64,000 nt of DNA from SIG307 sp964609025 (GTDB lineage Bacteria > Bacillota > Clostridia > Lachnospirales > Lachnospiraceae): assembly GCA_964609025.1 (NCBI GenBank), contig CAZSQM010000003.1, forward strand, positions 1 through 64,000, read 5' to 3'. Each line of letters opens with the position of its first letter. The stretch's first letter is position 1. A program made the position numbers and the translations under genes. Below, in pieces: positions 44,631 to 53,031 of this stretch. Below the pieces are notes generated by a model. That model saw only the letters and a program-made list of their open reading frames with translations. It was not told the DNA's origin and did not search any database.

Positions 44631-44662
44631 ATGACAGTGAACAGCAAGCGGAGAACTGTCAT
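44631..44662 (+). promoter_or_regulatory. hairpin holding the murA ribosome-binding site in its loop
   Basis: ATGACAGT (44631-44638) and ACTGTCAT (44655-44662) form a perfect 8-bp stem. The loop carries GCGGAGA, the Shine-Dalgarno, and the murA ATG at 44661 overlaps the 3' arm. This could modulate initiation. Confidence 0.4.
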
Positions 44663-45944
44663 GACATATGCAACAATAACCGGAGGCAATAAAATAAAAG
44701 GTGAAACGGTGTTACAGGGCTCAAAAAATGCTGCGTTGCCCATGATTGCGGCGAGTGTGCTCTGCCGCGGAGAGGTAAGATTAGAGAACTGTCCCGATAT
44801 TTCCGACGTCAGGGAACTTTTAGCTGTTCTTTCCCATACGGGTGCCCGGTGCGAGTTGAAAAACGGTGTACTCACGATAGATACGTCGGATGCGGTTCCG
44901 TCTTCGGTTGACAGGGAACAGGCAAAAAAGACCCGCGGAGGCGTTTTGTTTCTGGGAGCCTTTCTCGGGCGGTTTCATGAAGCGGGGATTGCGTATCCGG
45001 GCGGCTGCGTCATCGGAAAACGACCGATTGACATGCACTGTGCGGTGTTGCAAAAGCTCCATGTGACTTTGACGGAAACAAGCGAAGGAGTATATGCGAA
45101 GGGGCGTCCTGTGGGAGAGAGAATCGAGCTTCCCTATCCGAGTGTCGGAGCAACCGAGAATGCCGTTTTGGCTGCGGTGTGCGCCAAAGGGCGGACGGAG
45201 CTGTTCGGAGCGGCAACGGAACCGGAAGTCGCCGAGCTTTGCCGTTTCCTAAATAATGCGGGTGCGAAAATTCACGGAATCGGCACAAGCTATCTGGTAA
45301 TAGACGGAACGGCAGCGTTGCACGGAGTAAGCCACAGACTCACCGGGGACAGAATTGTAGCGGGAACCTATATGGCTGCCGCGGCAATCACCGGAGGAGA
45401 GGTAGTGCTCCGGGGAACGGAGGCTGTCTGTATGGACGGAATTTTGCCGGTGTTGCAGGCGGCAGGAACGCAGGTCCGCAGGGAAAAGGATTTGCTGGTT
45501 GCATCGGGCAACGACAGAATATTGGCGGTACCGTATGTCAAGACCGCGCCGTTTCCCGCGTTCCCGACGGATATGCAGTCCCAGATATTAGCACTGCTTT
45601 CCAGGGCGGACGGCGACAGCGTCGTTTGCGAAACCGTATTTGAGTCACGGTTTGCGATTATACCGGAGTTACGCAAAATGGGAGCAGACGTGCTGAGCGA
45701 AGGACGCTATGCGGTAGTTCACGGAGTAAGGCAGTTGTACGGCACGACCGTAAGAGCGGCGGATTTACGCGGCGGAGCGGCACTGGTGCTTGCGGCGCTT
45801 GCGGCCGAGGGAGAAACCAAGGTCTGCGGATACGAGTATATTGCCAGAGGGTATGAAGATATGTGCGGCGTGTTAAAACGCCTTGGGGCGGACATTATAC
45901 AAACGGAGGAACAGGAACCGATGAAACATGGAGAATTGATATGA
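44661..45944 (+). CDS. murA: UDP-GlcNAc 1-carboxyvinyltransferase MurA
   Basis: A 427-residue EPT-fold enzyme catalysing the first step of peptidoglycan precursor synthesis. It has GSKNAALPMIAASVL, the fosfomycin-target Cys in YPGGCVIGKRPIDMH, GATENAVLAAV and FPTDMQSQILALL. ATG 44661 lies 7 bp after GGAG; the earlier ATG 44631 would add ten residues not typical of the family. Firmicutes often have two MurA copies. The stop overlaps the ftsQ start (ATGA). Confidence 0.95.
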   Translation: MTYATITGGNKIKGETVLQGSKNAALPMIAASVLCRGEVRLENCPDISDVRELLAVLSHTGARCELKNGVLTIDTSDAVPSSVDREQAKKTRGGVLFLGAFLGRFHEAGIAYPGGCVIGKRPIDMHCAVLQKLHVTLTETSEGVYAKGRPVGERIELPYPSVGATENAVLAAVCAKGRTELFGAATEPEVAELCRFLNNAGAKIHGIGTSYLVIDGTAALHGVSHRLTGDRIVAGTYMAAAAITGGEVVLRGTEAVCMDGILPVLQAAGTQVRREKDLLVASGNDRILAVPYVKTAPFPAFPTDMQSQILALLSRADGDSVVCETVFESRFAIIPELRKMGADVLSEGRYAVVHGVRQLYGTTVRAADLRGGAALVLAALAAEGETKVCGYEYIARGYEDMCGVLKRLGADIIQTEEQEPMKHGELI

Positions 45945-46684
45945 AGGAACAGAGAAGGAAAATTCGCGGTATAACGAGGGTGTACCTTTGGATAGCCGCA
46001 GTGCTTTTCGTCGTTGCTGTTTTGTTGCTGACTTTTATCAGCGTTTATCGGCTGGAGAAAATCAGCGTGGAAGGTCTGACCTATTATACCGAGGAAGAGT
46101 TTGTTTCAAAGCTTGCGAGTGACGCGGCAAGAAAGAATACGGTGTTGTTTCGTTTGCAGACGCTGCGGGACGGAGAAAAGACAATTCCGTATATCGAAAG
46201 CTACGAGGTTACCGTAAAGGGAAATAATGAGATTCATATCCGGGTGTATGAAAAAATATTGGTAGGCTGTGTGAAAGTCATGGGACAGTATCTGTATTTT
46301 GACAAGGACGGATATGTGACGGAGTCTTCCGGGGAGCGTCTTCCCGAAGTACCGTTGGTCAAAGGATTGGAGTTTGACCGGATTGTCCTGTACGAAAAGC
46401 TGAAGATTCAGAAGGACGAGCTGTATACGGTGATTTTAAATATTACAAAATCGGTAAGAGAATATGCGATTCCGGCGCAGAGCATTTCCTTTAACAGCAG
46501 GGGAGAAGCGGAATTAGAGGTCGGAACGCTTACCGTCGGGCTCGGAAAGCGGGCTGCGTATGACGTTCCGATTCAGAAACTGGCGGACATTTTACCGACG
46601 GTAGAGGGGCGGAAGCTCTACATTGATTTGTCCCGGTATGCCGGAGGAAATGAGGATATTATTGCCAAACCGAAGGAAGAATAA
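45941..46684 (+). CDS. ftsQ: cell division protein FtsQ/DivIB
   Basis: A 247-residue bitopic protein with a basic N-terminus, one membrane helix (about 14-36) and a POTRA domain starting YRLEKISVEGLTYYTEEEFV. The beta domain contains VYEKILVGCVKVMGQYLYFD followed by KDGYV. It bridges FtsL-like proteins and the septal PBP. The start at 45941 overlaps the murA stop, behind GGAGA. The frame open from 45863 is not needed. Confidence 0.92.
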   Translation: MKEQRRKIRGITRVYLWIAAVLFVVAVLLLTFISVYRLEKISVEGLTYYTEEEFVSKLASDAARKNTVLFRLQTLRDGEKTIPYIESYEVTVKGNNEIHIRVYEKILVGCVKVMGQYLYFDKDGYVTESSGERLPEVPLVKGLEFDRIVLYEKLKIQKDELYTVILNITKSVREYAIPAQSISFNSRGEAELEVGTLTVGLGKRAAYDVPIQKLADILPTVEGRKLYIDLSRYAGGNEDIIAKPKEE

Positions 46685-46712
46685 AAAAAAGCGGAAAAAT
46701 TTTAAAAAATGC

Positions 46713-46741
46713 TTGCTAAATTTGATATTTCAATATATTAT
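46713..46741 (+). promoter_or_regulatory. ftsZ promoter
   Basis: TTGCTA (46713-46718), a 17-bp spacer and TATTAT (46736-46741) in an AT-rich gap between ftsQ and ftsZ, 86 bp before the ftsZ start. It would allow ftsZ expression separate from the dcw operon. Confidence 0.6.
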
Positions 46742-46827
46742 ATAGTATAGAGGACGGGTTTGCATTGAGAAAAATACACAACATCTAGTTTTTTACGGGC
46801 GTTGTGACAGATAAAGGAGGAGTCACC

Positions 46828-48144
46828 TTGCTTGAAATTATGAATGACAGTGCGGAAGTAGCCGCAAAAATATTGGTAATCGGAGTCGGCGGAGCGGGCA
46901 ATAATGCCGTAAACAGAATGATAGAGGAAGGTATTGGCGGGGTAGAGTTTGTCTGTGTGAATACGGACAAGCAGCATCTGAAGAATTGTAAGGCACCGCA
47001 GTGCATACAAATCGGAGAAAAGCTGACAAAGGGTCTCGGCGCGGGTGCAAAGCCGGAAATCGGTGAGAAAGCGGCCGAGGAGAATATAGAGGAATTGACC
47101 CAGATTATTAAGGGTGCGGACATGGTGTTTGTTACCTGCGGTATGGGCGGCGGCACCGGTACGGGTGCAGCGCCGGTTGTAGCAGGTATCGCAAAGGGAA
47201 TGGGAATTCTTACGGTTGGTATCGTAACGAAGCCGTTTACGTTTGAGCATAAGGTTCGTATGAGCAATGCCATTGCCGGAATCGAACGCTTAAAGGCGAA
47301 TGTGGATTCTTTGATTGTCGTGCCGAATGACAAGCTGTTGGAAATCGTAGACCGCCGCACTTCCATGCCGGAAGCGCTGAAGAAGGCGGATGAAGTGTTG
47401 CAGCAGGGTGTTCAGGGAATTACCGACCTTATCAACCTGCCGGCACTGATTAACCTTGACTTTGCAGATGTACAGACGGTGATGCAGGATAAGGGCGTTG
47501 CCCATATCGGTATCGGTGTCGGTTCGGGCGAGCAGAAGTGTCTGGATGCCGTACATAAGGCTGTATCCAGTCCGCTTTTGGAAACGAAGATTCAGGGCGC
47601 AAGCCATGTGATTTTAAATGTATCCGGTGATGTCAGCCTTATTGAAGTAAACGAGGCCGCTACCGAAGTGCAGATGCTTGCAGGGGAAAATGCAAACATT
47701 ATTTTCGGTGCAATGTATGACGAAACCATGCAGGATCAGGCAGTGATTACGGTTATTGCAACCGGTCTTCAGGAGAAGGAGTATACTTCCCTGCCGAACG
47801 GCAATCGTTTTGCCGGCGGTTTTACGCCGGGTGCGGCGCCGCAGAACGGCAAGGCTCCGGGCGTTGCAATTCCGGGCTTTTTAAACCGCGGCGGTTTTAC
47901 ACCGAATGCTACTACCCAGACGACCTCCGAACGCGGTACGATGGAACAGTTTGACTATAAGTTTGACCCGGGTGCGGTTCGTCCGAAGACTACGCCGGAG
48001 TACAAGTCATCCGCTGCAAGTCCTTATACTTCCCGTACCAATTCCATGTTCGGAAAGCAGCCGGAGAATACGGCTTCGGACAGCGGCAAGGACGAGATTA
48101 AGATTCCGCCGTTTATTCAGAATTATTCCGCAAAGAAGAAGTAA
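46828..48144 (+). CDS. ftsZ: tubulin-like division GTPase FtsZ
   Basis: A 438-residue GTPase forming the Z-ring. It has VIGVGGAGNNAVNRM, the tubulin signature GGGTGTGAAP and the T7-loop region NLDFADV. A Gly/Thr-rich linker (about 320-420) precedes the conserved C-terminal peptide DEIKIPPFIQ, which docks FtsA, SepF and EzrA-type partners. The start is TTG 46828, 8 bp behind AAAGGAGG; GTG 46804 lies upstream of that site and is unlikely. Confidence 0.97.
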   Translation: MLEIMNDSAEVAAKILVIGVGGAGNNAVNRMIEEGIGGVEFVCVNTDKQHLKNCKAPQCIQIGEKLTKGLGAGAKPEIGEKAAEENIEELTQIIKGADMVFVTCGMGGGTGTGAAPVVAGIAKGMGILTVGIVTKPFTFEHKVRMSNAIAGIERLKANVDSLIVVPNDKLLEIVDRRTSMPEALKKADEVLQQGVQGITDLINLPALINLDFADVQTVMQDKGVAHIGIGVGSGEQKCLDAVHKAVSSPLLETKIQGASHVILNVSGDVSLIEVNEAATEVQMLAGENANIIFGAMYDETMQDQAVITVIATGLQEKEYTSLPNGNRFAGGFTPGAAPQNGKAPGVAIPGFLNRGGFTPNATTQTTSERGTMEQFDYKFDPGAVRPKTTPEYKSSAASPYTSRTNSMFGKQPENTASDSGKDEIKIPPFIQNYSAKKK

Positions 48145-48159
48145 AAGTCGAGCAAGATG

Positions 48160-48196
48160 CGAAGAGGCCGTTGCGAAAAGCACGGTCTCTTTTTTG
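48160..48196 (+). terminator. ftsZ terminator
   Basis: AGAGGCCGT pairs with ACGGTCTCT (one G-U), followed by TTTTTT. Confidence 0.75.
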
Positions 48197-48222
48197 GAAA
48201 AATCAATAAATTGTTTAAGTGC

Positions 48223-48266
48223 AGGCTGTTACACAACTTACATGGTGTGTGACAGCCTCGTTTTTT
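48223..48266 (+). terminator. second hairpin terminator before spoIIGA
   Basis: AGGCTGTTACACA pairs with TGTGTGACAGCCT across a 10-base loop, followed by CGTTTTTT. Confidence 0.7.
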
Positions 48267-48317
48267 GTCAGATACGGCTGTTTCCTGCGATAAAATAATG
48301 GGAAATAGTTACAGAAA

Positions 48318-48350
48318 TTTACAAAAAACGGAAGAAAAGTATTGTATAAT
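48318..48350 (+). promoter_or_regulatory. spoIIGA promoter with long spacer
   Basis: TATAAT at 48345-48350. The best -35 candidates, TTTACA (48318-48323) or TTACAA (48319-48324), lie 21 or 20 bp away. A stretched spacer is the known hallmark of the Spo0A-activated spoIIG promoter in Bacillus. I see no perfect TGTCGAA box here. Confidence 0.45.
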
Positions 48351-48381
48351 AGACAAGTAGAAACAAAGGAGGTGGAATACG

Positions 48382-49263
48382 GTTAAGCTCTATCTTGACA
48401 GTTACATAGCAGCATGTTTCTGGCTGCATTTGTTATGTCTTATGTTAGCCGGTGCAATCGGCAGGGAACGGTATAGAAAAGTAAAAAAGCGCAGACTTGC
48501 CGCGGTTTCCGCACTCTGTACGCTGCTTGACGCGCTTGTGCTGTTCTTCGGAGGATATCGTTTTCCGAGTGTTATGACAGCGGTGGGACTGGTTGAGCTT
48601 GTGCCTGCGGCATGGCTTGCGTTCGGAAAGGCGAGAGCACTTCAGAACAGTATTGTGTTGTTTTTTGTAACGGTGGGATTAAGCGGTGTGTTTCATATTC
48701 TGCCGTTTCGGAATATCGGCTTCTTTTGTCTGGTCGGGAGTCTTGTGCTTCCGCTTCTGGAGGCGGGTTTCGGAGCATTGACGGCGACAAAGCAGACGAG
48801 GGAAACGGTTTTTTCGGCAACGCTTTGCCAAAACGGGGAAAGGCGGGAACTGTCCGCACTGATGGATACCGGAAACCGTCTGCGGCTGTACGGAAGCCGT
48901 CTGCCGGTTGTGGTGGTGGAGGAAACCTATCTGGCGGACTGGATCAAGGACGCGGAGCGGACAGAGTCCCCGAAGTTAGTGTTTCTGCCCTATAAAGGAG
49001 TCGGAGGAACAGGACTCTTACACGGGGTAAGACTGGACTGTACCCTGCACCGCGAAAACGGGGAAGCGCTTGGCGGTGAAGTGGCGGCGGTGGCGGCAGG
49101 GCACGGCTTGTTTTCCGGCTGTGAGTATCAGATGTTATTGCAGCCGGAAGTATTACAGCTTCCGGTAAAAAAAGAAAAACGGTGGGAGAAGGAGCAGAGG
49201 CAAAAAGGAAAAGCAGTGGTTGGTGTAAAGCACACACAGGAAGGAGAGAGGAATGTTGTTTAA
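48382..49263 (+). CDS. spoIIGA: pro-sigma-E processing peptidase SpoIIGA (start codon unclear)
   Basis: A membrane-bound aspartic protease that cleaves pro-sigma-E. Five N-terminal helices precede the catalytic motif ALMDTGNRLR. AGGAGG at 48368-48373 is followed by a frame reading KLYLDSYIAACFWLHLLCLM, which matches the family N-terminus. The codon where a start is expected is GTT (48382), or ACG (48379); neither is canonical. The first canonical start in frame is TTG 48430, which has no ribosome-binding site and would cut off the first helix. The C-terminal tail is Lys/Glu-rich. It overlaps sigE by 11 bp. Confidence 0.88.
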   Translation, partial: VKLYLDSYIAACFWLHLLCLMLAGAIGRERYRKVKKRRLAAVSALCTLLDALVLFFGGYRFPSVMTAVGLVELVPAAWLAFGKARALQNSIVLFFVTVGLSGVFHILPFRNIGFFCLVGSLVLPLLEAGFGALTATKQTRETVFSATLCQNGERRELSALMDTGNRLRLYGSRLPVVVVEETYLADWIKDAERTESPKLVFLPYKGVGGTGLLHGVRLDCTLHRENGEALGGEVAAVAAGHGLFSGCEYQMLLQPEVLQLPVKKEKRWEKEQRQKGKAVVGVKHTQEGERNVV

Positions 49264-49987
49264 AGTTTCGATACCAAATCGTTTTCAGTTTCGGATGATA
49301 CCGAATTTAACGGCACTTTTGCTGGGAAAATACGGTGAAATTCATTACATCGGCGGAACCGAGGTTCTGCCTGCGCCTTACACTCCGGAGGAAGAAGCCG
49401 AAATCATTGCAGCGCTTTCCGGAGAAGACGCGGAAGCGGCAAAGTCGGATTTAGTGGAGCATAATCTGCGGCTTGTGGTTTATATTGCAAAGAAGTTTGA
49501 TAACACCGGGGTCGGGGTAGAGGATTTGATTTCCATCGGAACCATCGGACTGATTAAAGCAATCAACACCTTTAATCCGGAAAAAAATATTAAACTGGCA
49601 ACCTATGCTTCCCGGTGTATCGAAAACGAGATTCTGATGTATCTGCGAAGAAACAGCAGGCAGAAATTAGAGGTATCCATTGACGAGCCCTTAAATGTGG
49701 ATTGGGACGGAAATGAACTGCTGCTTTCCGATATTCTGGGGACCGAAGAGGATGAGGTCTACCGCGGTATGGAGGAGGAAGCAGACAGAAACTCTCTGCT
49801 TCAGGCGCTTTCCTGTTTGAATGAGCGGGAACGTCTGATTATCAATTTGCGATACGGTTTGGAAAGCGGGGACGGCAACGAGCATACGCAAAAGGAAGTC
49901 GCGGATTTGCTCGGTATTTCCCAGTCCTATATTTCCCGGCTGGAAAAAAAGATTATGAAACGTCTGCGGAAAGAAATGACAGCATGA
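49253..49987 (+). CDS. sigE: sporulation sigma factor SigE (pro-sigma-E)
   Basis: A 244-residue sigma-70 family factor for the early mother cell. A hydrophobic pro-sequence at the N-terminus (about 1-30) is the substrate of SpoIIGA. Region 2 has LRLVVYIAKKFDNTGVGVED, then LISIGTIGLIKAI and RCIENEILMYLRR. Region 4 ends ADLLGISQSYISRLEKKIMK. ATG 49253 follows GAAGGAGAGG inside the spoIIGA end, so the two are translationally coupled. Confidence 0.97.
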   Translation: MLFKVSIPNRFQFRMIPNLTALLLGKYGEIHYIGGTEVLPAPYTPEEEAEIIAALSGEDAEAAKSDLVEHNLRLVVYIAKKFDNTGVGVEDLISIGTIGLIKAINTFNPEKNIKLATYASRCIENEILMYLRRNSRQKLEVSIDEPLNVDWDGNELLLSDILGTEEDEVYRGMEEEADRNSLLQALSCLNERERLIINLRYGLESGDGNEHTQKEVADLLGISQSYISRLEKKIMKRLRKEMTA

Positions 49988-50099
49988 CAGAAGGTGACAA
50001 AAGGTCTTAGTATAAAGAACGGCGCCGTGGCACATCCTTAGATTAGTGAAGTGTAACAGAAATTTTCTCTACACTTTGCCAGTACAGGAGGAATGTGTC

Positions 50100-50894
50100 A
50101 TGGCGCTTTATAAGGTAGAAATCTGCGGTGTAAATACGGCAAAGCTGCCGCTTCTCAGTAATGAAGAAAAGGAAGAATTATTTTCCCGCATCAAGCGGGG
50201 GGACGCTCTTGCAAGGGAGCAGTATATCCGGGGCAATTTAAGACTGGTACTTAGCATTATTCAACGCTTTTCCGGAAACAACGAAAATGTGGATGATTTG
50301 TTCCAAATCGGCTGTATCGGGCTAATGAAAGCAATCGACAATTTTGATGTGACCCAGGGGGTAAAGTTTTCTACTTATGCGGTTCCGATGATTATCGGCG
50401 AAATCAGACGGTATCTGCGGGATAATAATTCCATTCGCGTCAGCCGTTCCCTGCGGGACGCGGCGTATAAAGCAATCTACGCAAAGGAAATGCTGACGAA
50501 GGAATTGAACCGGGACCCTACCATAGCAGAGATTTCGGAGCGGACCGGACTTACGCCGGAGGAAATTCATGAGGCCTTTGACGCGATACAAACGCCGGTT
50601 TCGCTATATGAACCGGTGTATAAGGAGGGCGGGGACGCTCTGTATGTCATGGACCAGGTGTGCGATAAAAAGAACGGGGAGGATGCCTGGGTAGAGGAAA
50701 TTTCTTTAAAGGAGGCTATGAAACGTCTGCCGGAGCGGGAAAAACTGATTATCGATTTGCGGTTCTTTCACGGAAAGACCCAGATGGAGGTGGCGGAGGA
50801 AATCCATATTTCTCAGGCACAAGTTTCCCGGCTGGAAAAAAATGCGTTAAAGAGTATGAAAAATTATTTATCGGACCGCAAAAAGGAGCGGTAA
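50100..50894 (+). CDS. sigG: sporulation sigma factor SigG
   Basis: A 264-residue late forespore sigma factor. The N-terminal KVEICGVNTAKLPLL is highly specific for SigG. Region 2 (LRLVLSIIQRF, DLFQIGCIGLMKAIDNFD), region 3 (ISERTGLTPEEI) and region 4 (MEVAEEIHISQAQVSRLEK) are intact. The longer frame from 50046 is discarded: ATG 50100 lies about 7 bp after AGGAGG. spoIIGA-sigE-sigG order is typical. Confidence 0.97.
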   Translation: MALYKVEICGVNTAKLPLLSNEEKEELFSRIKRGDALAREQYIRGNLRLVLSIIQRFSGNNENVDDLFQIGCIGLMKAIDNFDVTQGVKFSTYAVPMIIGEIRRYLRDNNSIRVSRSLRDAAYKAIYAKEMLTKELNRDPTIAEISERTGLTPEEIHEAFDAIQTPVSLYEPVYKEGGDALYVMDQVCDKKNGEDAWVEEISLKEAMKRLPEREKLIIDLRFFHGKTQMEVAEEIHISQAQVSRLEKNALKSMKNYLSDRKKER

Positions 50895-50962
50895 CATTTA
50901 CAGGAGGCGGATAGGCAGGGACAGACCGTGTTGGGAAAGGAGAGAAAACAGCGGGCATCACG

Positions 50963-51003
50963 TTCGACAGGTTACGGAATATATTGTAGTAGAATTTGTC
51001 GAA
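50963..51003. promoter_or_regulatory. two inverted Spo0A-box matches before the DUF4474 gene
   Basis: TTCGACA (50963-50969) and TGTCGAA (50997-51003) are exact core matches to the Spo0A box in opposite orientation. They flank an AT-rich segment with possible -10 sequences (TATATT, TAGAAT), just before the gene at 51018. Confidence 0.5.
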
Positions 51004-51017
51004 AAAGGGTGATGTAG

Positions 51018-51977
51018 ATGGAAACAGAGCTTCTTTGGATTGCACTGGCTGCCCTTGCGGTCTTTGTGGCAGCTCCTTTCGTATATTACAGGCGCAGAAA
51101 ACGCTATGCAAAACGGAAGGTGGCAGGGCGGAGTACGGAGCAAAAGGCATATGAGCTAAATCGGGATTTGGAGCCTTTTGGGTTTCTTTATGACGAAACG
51201 CAGGATAAGATTTATTCGGCAATGAACCCGTGGCAGAGAGAGGTGGGTTACTGTAAGCTGTATGATGACGCTGCCCTTGCCATGAATATGGCAATCCAGT
51301 GCGAGCCGATTTATTTTAATTACGACAACCGCCGGTGGCTGATTGAGTTCTGGAAAGGACAGTACGGCATGTCCACAGGCGGGGAAGTCGGCATTTATGT
51401 GACGGACAAAGAGGACATTTCTGTTCCGGGAGTGTTTCAAGGTCCGTTTTTTGAATGCGTAAAGGACGAAGAACGTATTCCGATGCAGTTTTTTTTATAC
51501 CGGAAAAAACGATTTTTATTGGAACGGGACGCTCTGCACTGGTGGCTGACCGCTTTTGATGTGGGACGCTTTGCGAAGCCGCGCGAACTTTCGATGGACA
51601 TTCGTCTGATATTTCCGAACCGGGGGATGCTGCTTGCTTTTTTAAACGGTCTGCAGGAAGCCGGATACCGGGCAGACGCCTATGCGGTTTACCGGAACAC
51701 GGTCCGCATTTTTTTCGATGTGCCGAAAACAAAGCAGCCTTACCGGAAAAGGAAAGTTTGGTACGGTGCGGTGCAGTTTATGAACCGGGTTTCTTGTGCG
51801 GTATTCCGGTTGGCGACGAGGGATTATATCAAAACCTTGGATAAGATTGACTATCTGCGTTTTCTGTTTCCGGGATTGTATCGTCTGGTGACAGGGCTTG
51901 CGAAGCCGCTGAAGTTAAGAAGCCTTTATCGGAAAATAGTACAGGCGGGCGGAAGCGGCCGGGAGGTGGAACAATGA
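51018..51977 (+). CDS. DUF4474-domain membrane-anchored protein
   Basis: A 319-residue protein with one N-terminal membrane helix (about 6-24), a basic stop-transfer and a DUF4474 domain (about 48-215). The domain contains FGFLYDETQDKIYSAMNPWQ and QCEPIYFNYDNRRWLIEFWK followed by GQYGMSTGGEVGIY. The family is clostridial and uncharacterised. No catalytic site is obvious. The stop overlaps the next gene (ATGA), so they should be made together. The nearby Spo0A boxes and the sigG neighbour suggest a sporulation-linked role, which is inference. Confidence 0.82.
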   Translation: METELLWIALAALAVFVAAPFVYYRRRKRYAKRKVAGRSTEQKAYELNRDLEPFGFLYDETQDKIYSAMNPWQREVGYCKLYDDAALAMNMAIQCEPIYFNYDNRRWLIEFWKGQYGMSTGGEVGIYVTDKEDISVPGVFQGPFFECVKDEERIPMQFFLYRKKRFLLERDALHWWLTAFDVGRFAKPRELSMDIRLIFPNRGMLLAFLNGLQEAGYRADAYAVYRNTVRIFFDVPKTKQPYRKRKVWYGAVQFMNRVSCAVFRLATRDYIKTLDKIDYLRFLFPGLYRLVTGLAKPLKLRSLYRKIVQAGGSGREVEQ

Positions 51978-52861
51978 GCACCTCGGGACGGCTGACGAAA
52001 GTATATGAACAGGCGGAGCGTGTCTGTTATGACAAAGGGGAAAAGTTTATTATTATGAGCGACTGCCATCGGGGAGTGGGAAACCTCGGAGATAACTTTT
52101 TGAAAAACCGGCACATTTATGCTGCGGCACTGCGGTACTATTATCAAAGAAATTTCACCTATCTGGAACTGGGGGATGGGGACGAACTCTGGGAAAATAA
52201 AAATATGGAAGAGATTATTCGGGTACACAGTGATGTATTTGAATTGTTATCCGAATTTTATAAAGAGGGAAGACTCTACATGCTGTACGGCAACCATGAT
52301 ATTCAAAAGAAGCAGGAGCGTTTTTTGCGGAAACACTGCGGAAGCTTTGAATGTGAGGAATCCGGGGAACAAAAAGAGCTCTTTCCGGGACTTTTGGTGC
52401 GGGAAGGTCTTATTCTGGAGGAATGCGAAACAAAGAGGCGGATTTTTCTGGTTCACGGTCATCAGGGGGATTTGCTCAATGATACTTTCTGGCGGGCAGG
52501 ACGCTTTCTGGTGCGGCATTTGTGGCGGAAATTGGAACTGCTCGGTATGGAAAATCCAATCAGTGCATCGGGGAGCGGAAAAAAGAAAAGTAAAGTAGAA
52601 CAGCGTTTGGCGGACTGGGCGAATGCCAACAGACAACTGATGATTGCCGGACATACTCACCGACCGCGTTTTTCGTCCGATGCCAAAAATTATTATTTTA
52701 ATGACGGAAGCTGTGTGCGTCCTTATGCCGTTACCGGAATCGAAGTGGAAAACGGAGTGCTACGTTTAGTAAAATGGAGTATGATGACGAGGGGAGACAG
52801 CAGTCTTTATGTCGGACGTGAGGTAGTGGACGAAGTAAGGCTGAGTTTGTTTGAGGGGTAG
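51974..52861 (+). CDS. calcineurin-like metallophosphoesterase
   Basis: A 295-residue phosphoesterase with the full metal-binding set in order: MSDCHRGVG (DxH), LELGDGDELWE (GD..E), YGNHD (GNHD), LVHGHQGD and AGHTHRP. The spacing resembles the LpxH/UDP-2,3-diacylglucosamine hydrolase-like subgroup, but a monoderm would not make lipid A, so the substrate is unknown. Its 4-bp overlap with the DUF4474 gene suggests a joint function. Confidence 0.87.
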   Translation: MSTSGRLTKVYEQAERVCYDKGEKFIIMSDCHRGVGNLGDNFLKNRHIYAAALRYYYQRNFTYLELGDGDELWENKNMEEIIRVHSDVFELLSEFYKEGRLYMLYGNHDIQKKQERFLRKHCGSFECEESGEQKELFPGLLVREGLILEECETKRRIFLVHGHQGDLLNDTFWRAGRFLVRHLWRKLELLGMENPISASGSGKKKSKVEQRLADWANANRQLMIAGHTHRPRFSSDAKNYYFNDGSCVRPYAVTGIEVENGVLRLVKWSMMTRGDSSLYVGREVVDEVRLSLFEG

Positions 52862-52928
52862 ATAAAATTCGGGGAAACCGGACATAATAAAGCGGAATGC
52901 GTTAAAAATTCTTTACGGAAAAGGGTTC

Positions 52929-52957
52929 TTGACAGTCTTGGGACAAAGTGCTAAGAT
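52929..52957 (+). promoter_or_regulatory. promoter of the Mrp-like operon
   Basis: TTGACA (52929-52934), exactly 17 bp spacer, TAAGAT (52952-52957), 75 bp before the first gene of the operon. Confidence 0.7.
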
Positions 52958-53031
52958 AAGTTGGAATTTCGTTGAGGCATTAGAATTTTGATTTAGCACA
53001 GAAGGAAGAGAGTATCCGAGAGGTAGTTTTT

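Noticed and set aside
49990..50099. sigma-F-type promoter before sigG
   Set aside because: GTATA near 50010 is followed by only a poor match to the -10 consensus at the right distance; not strong enough to list.
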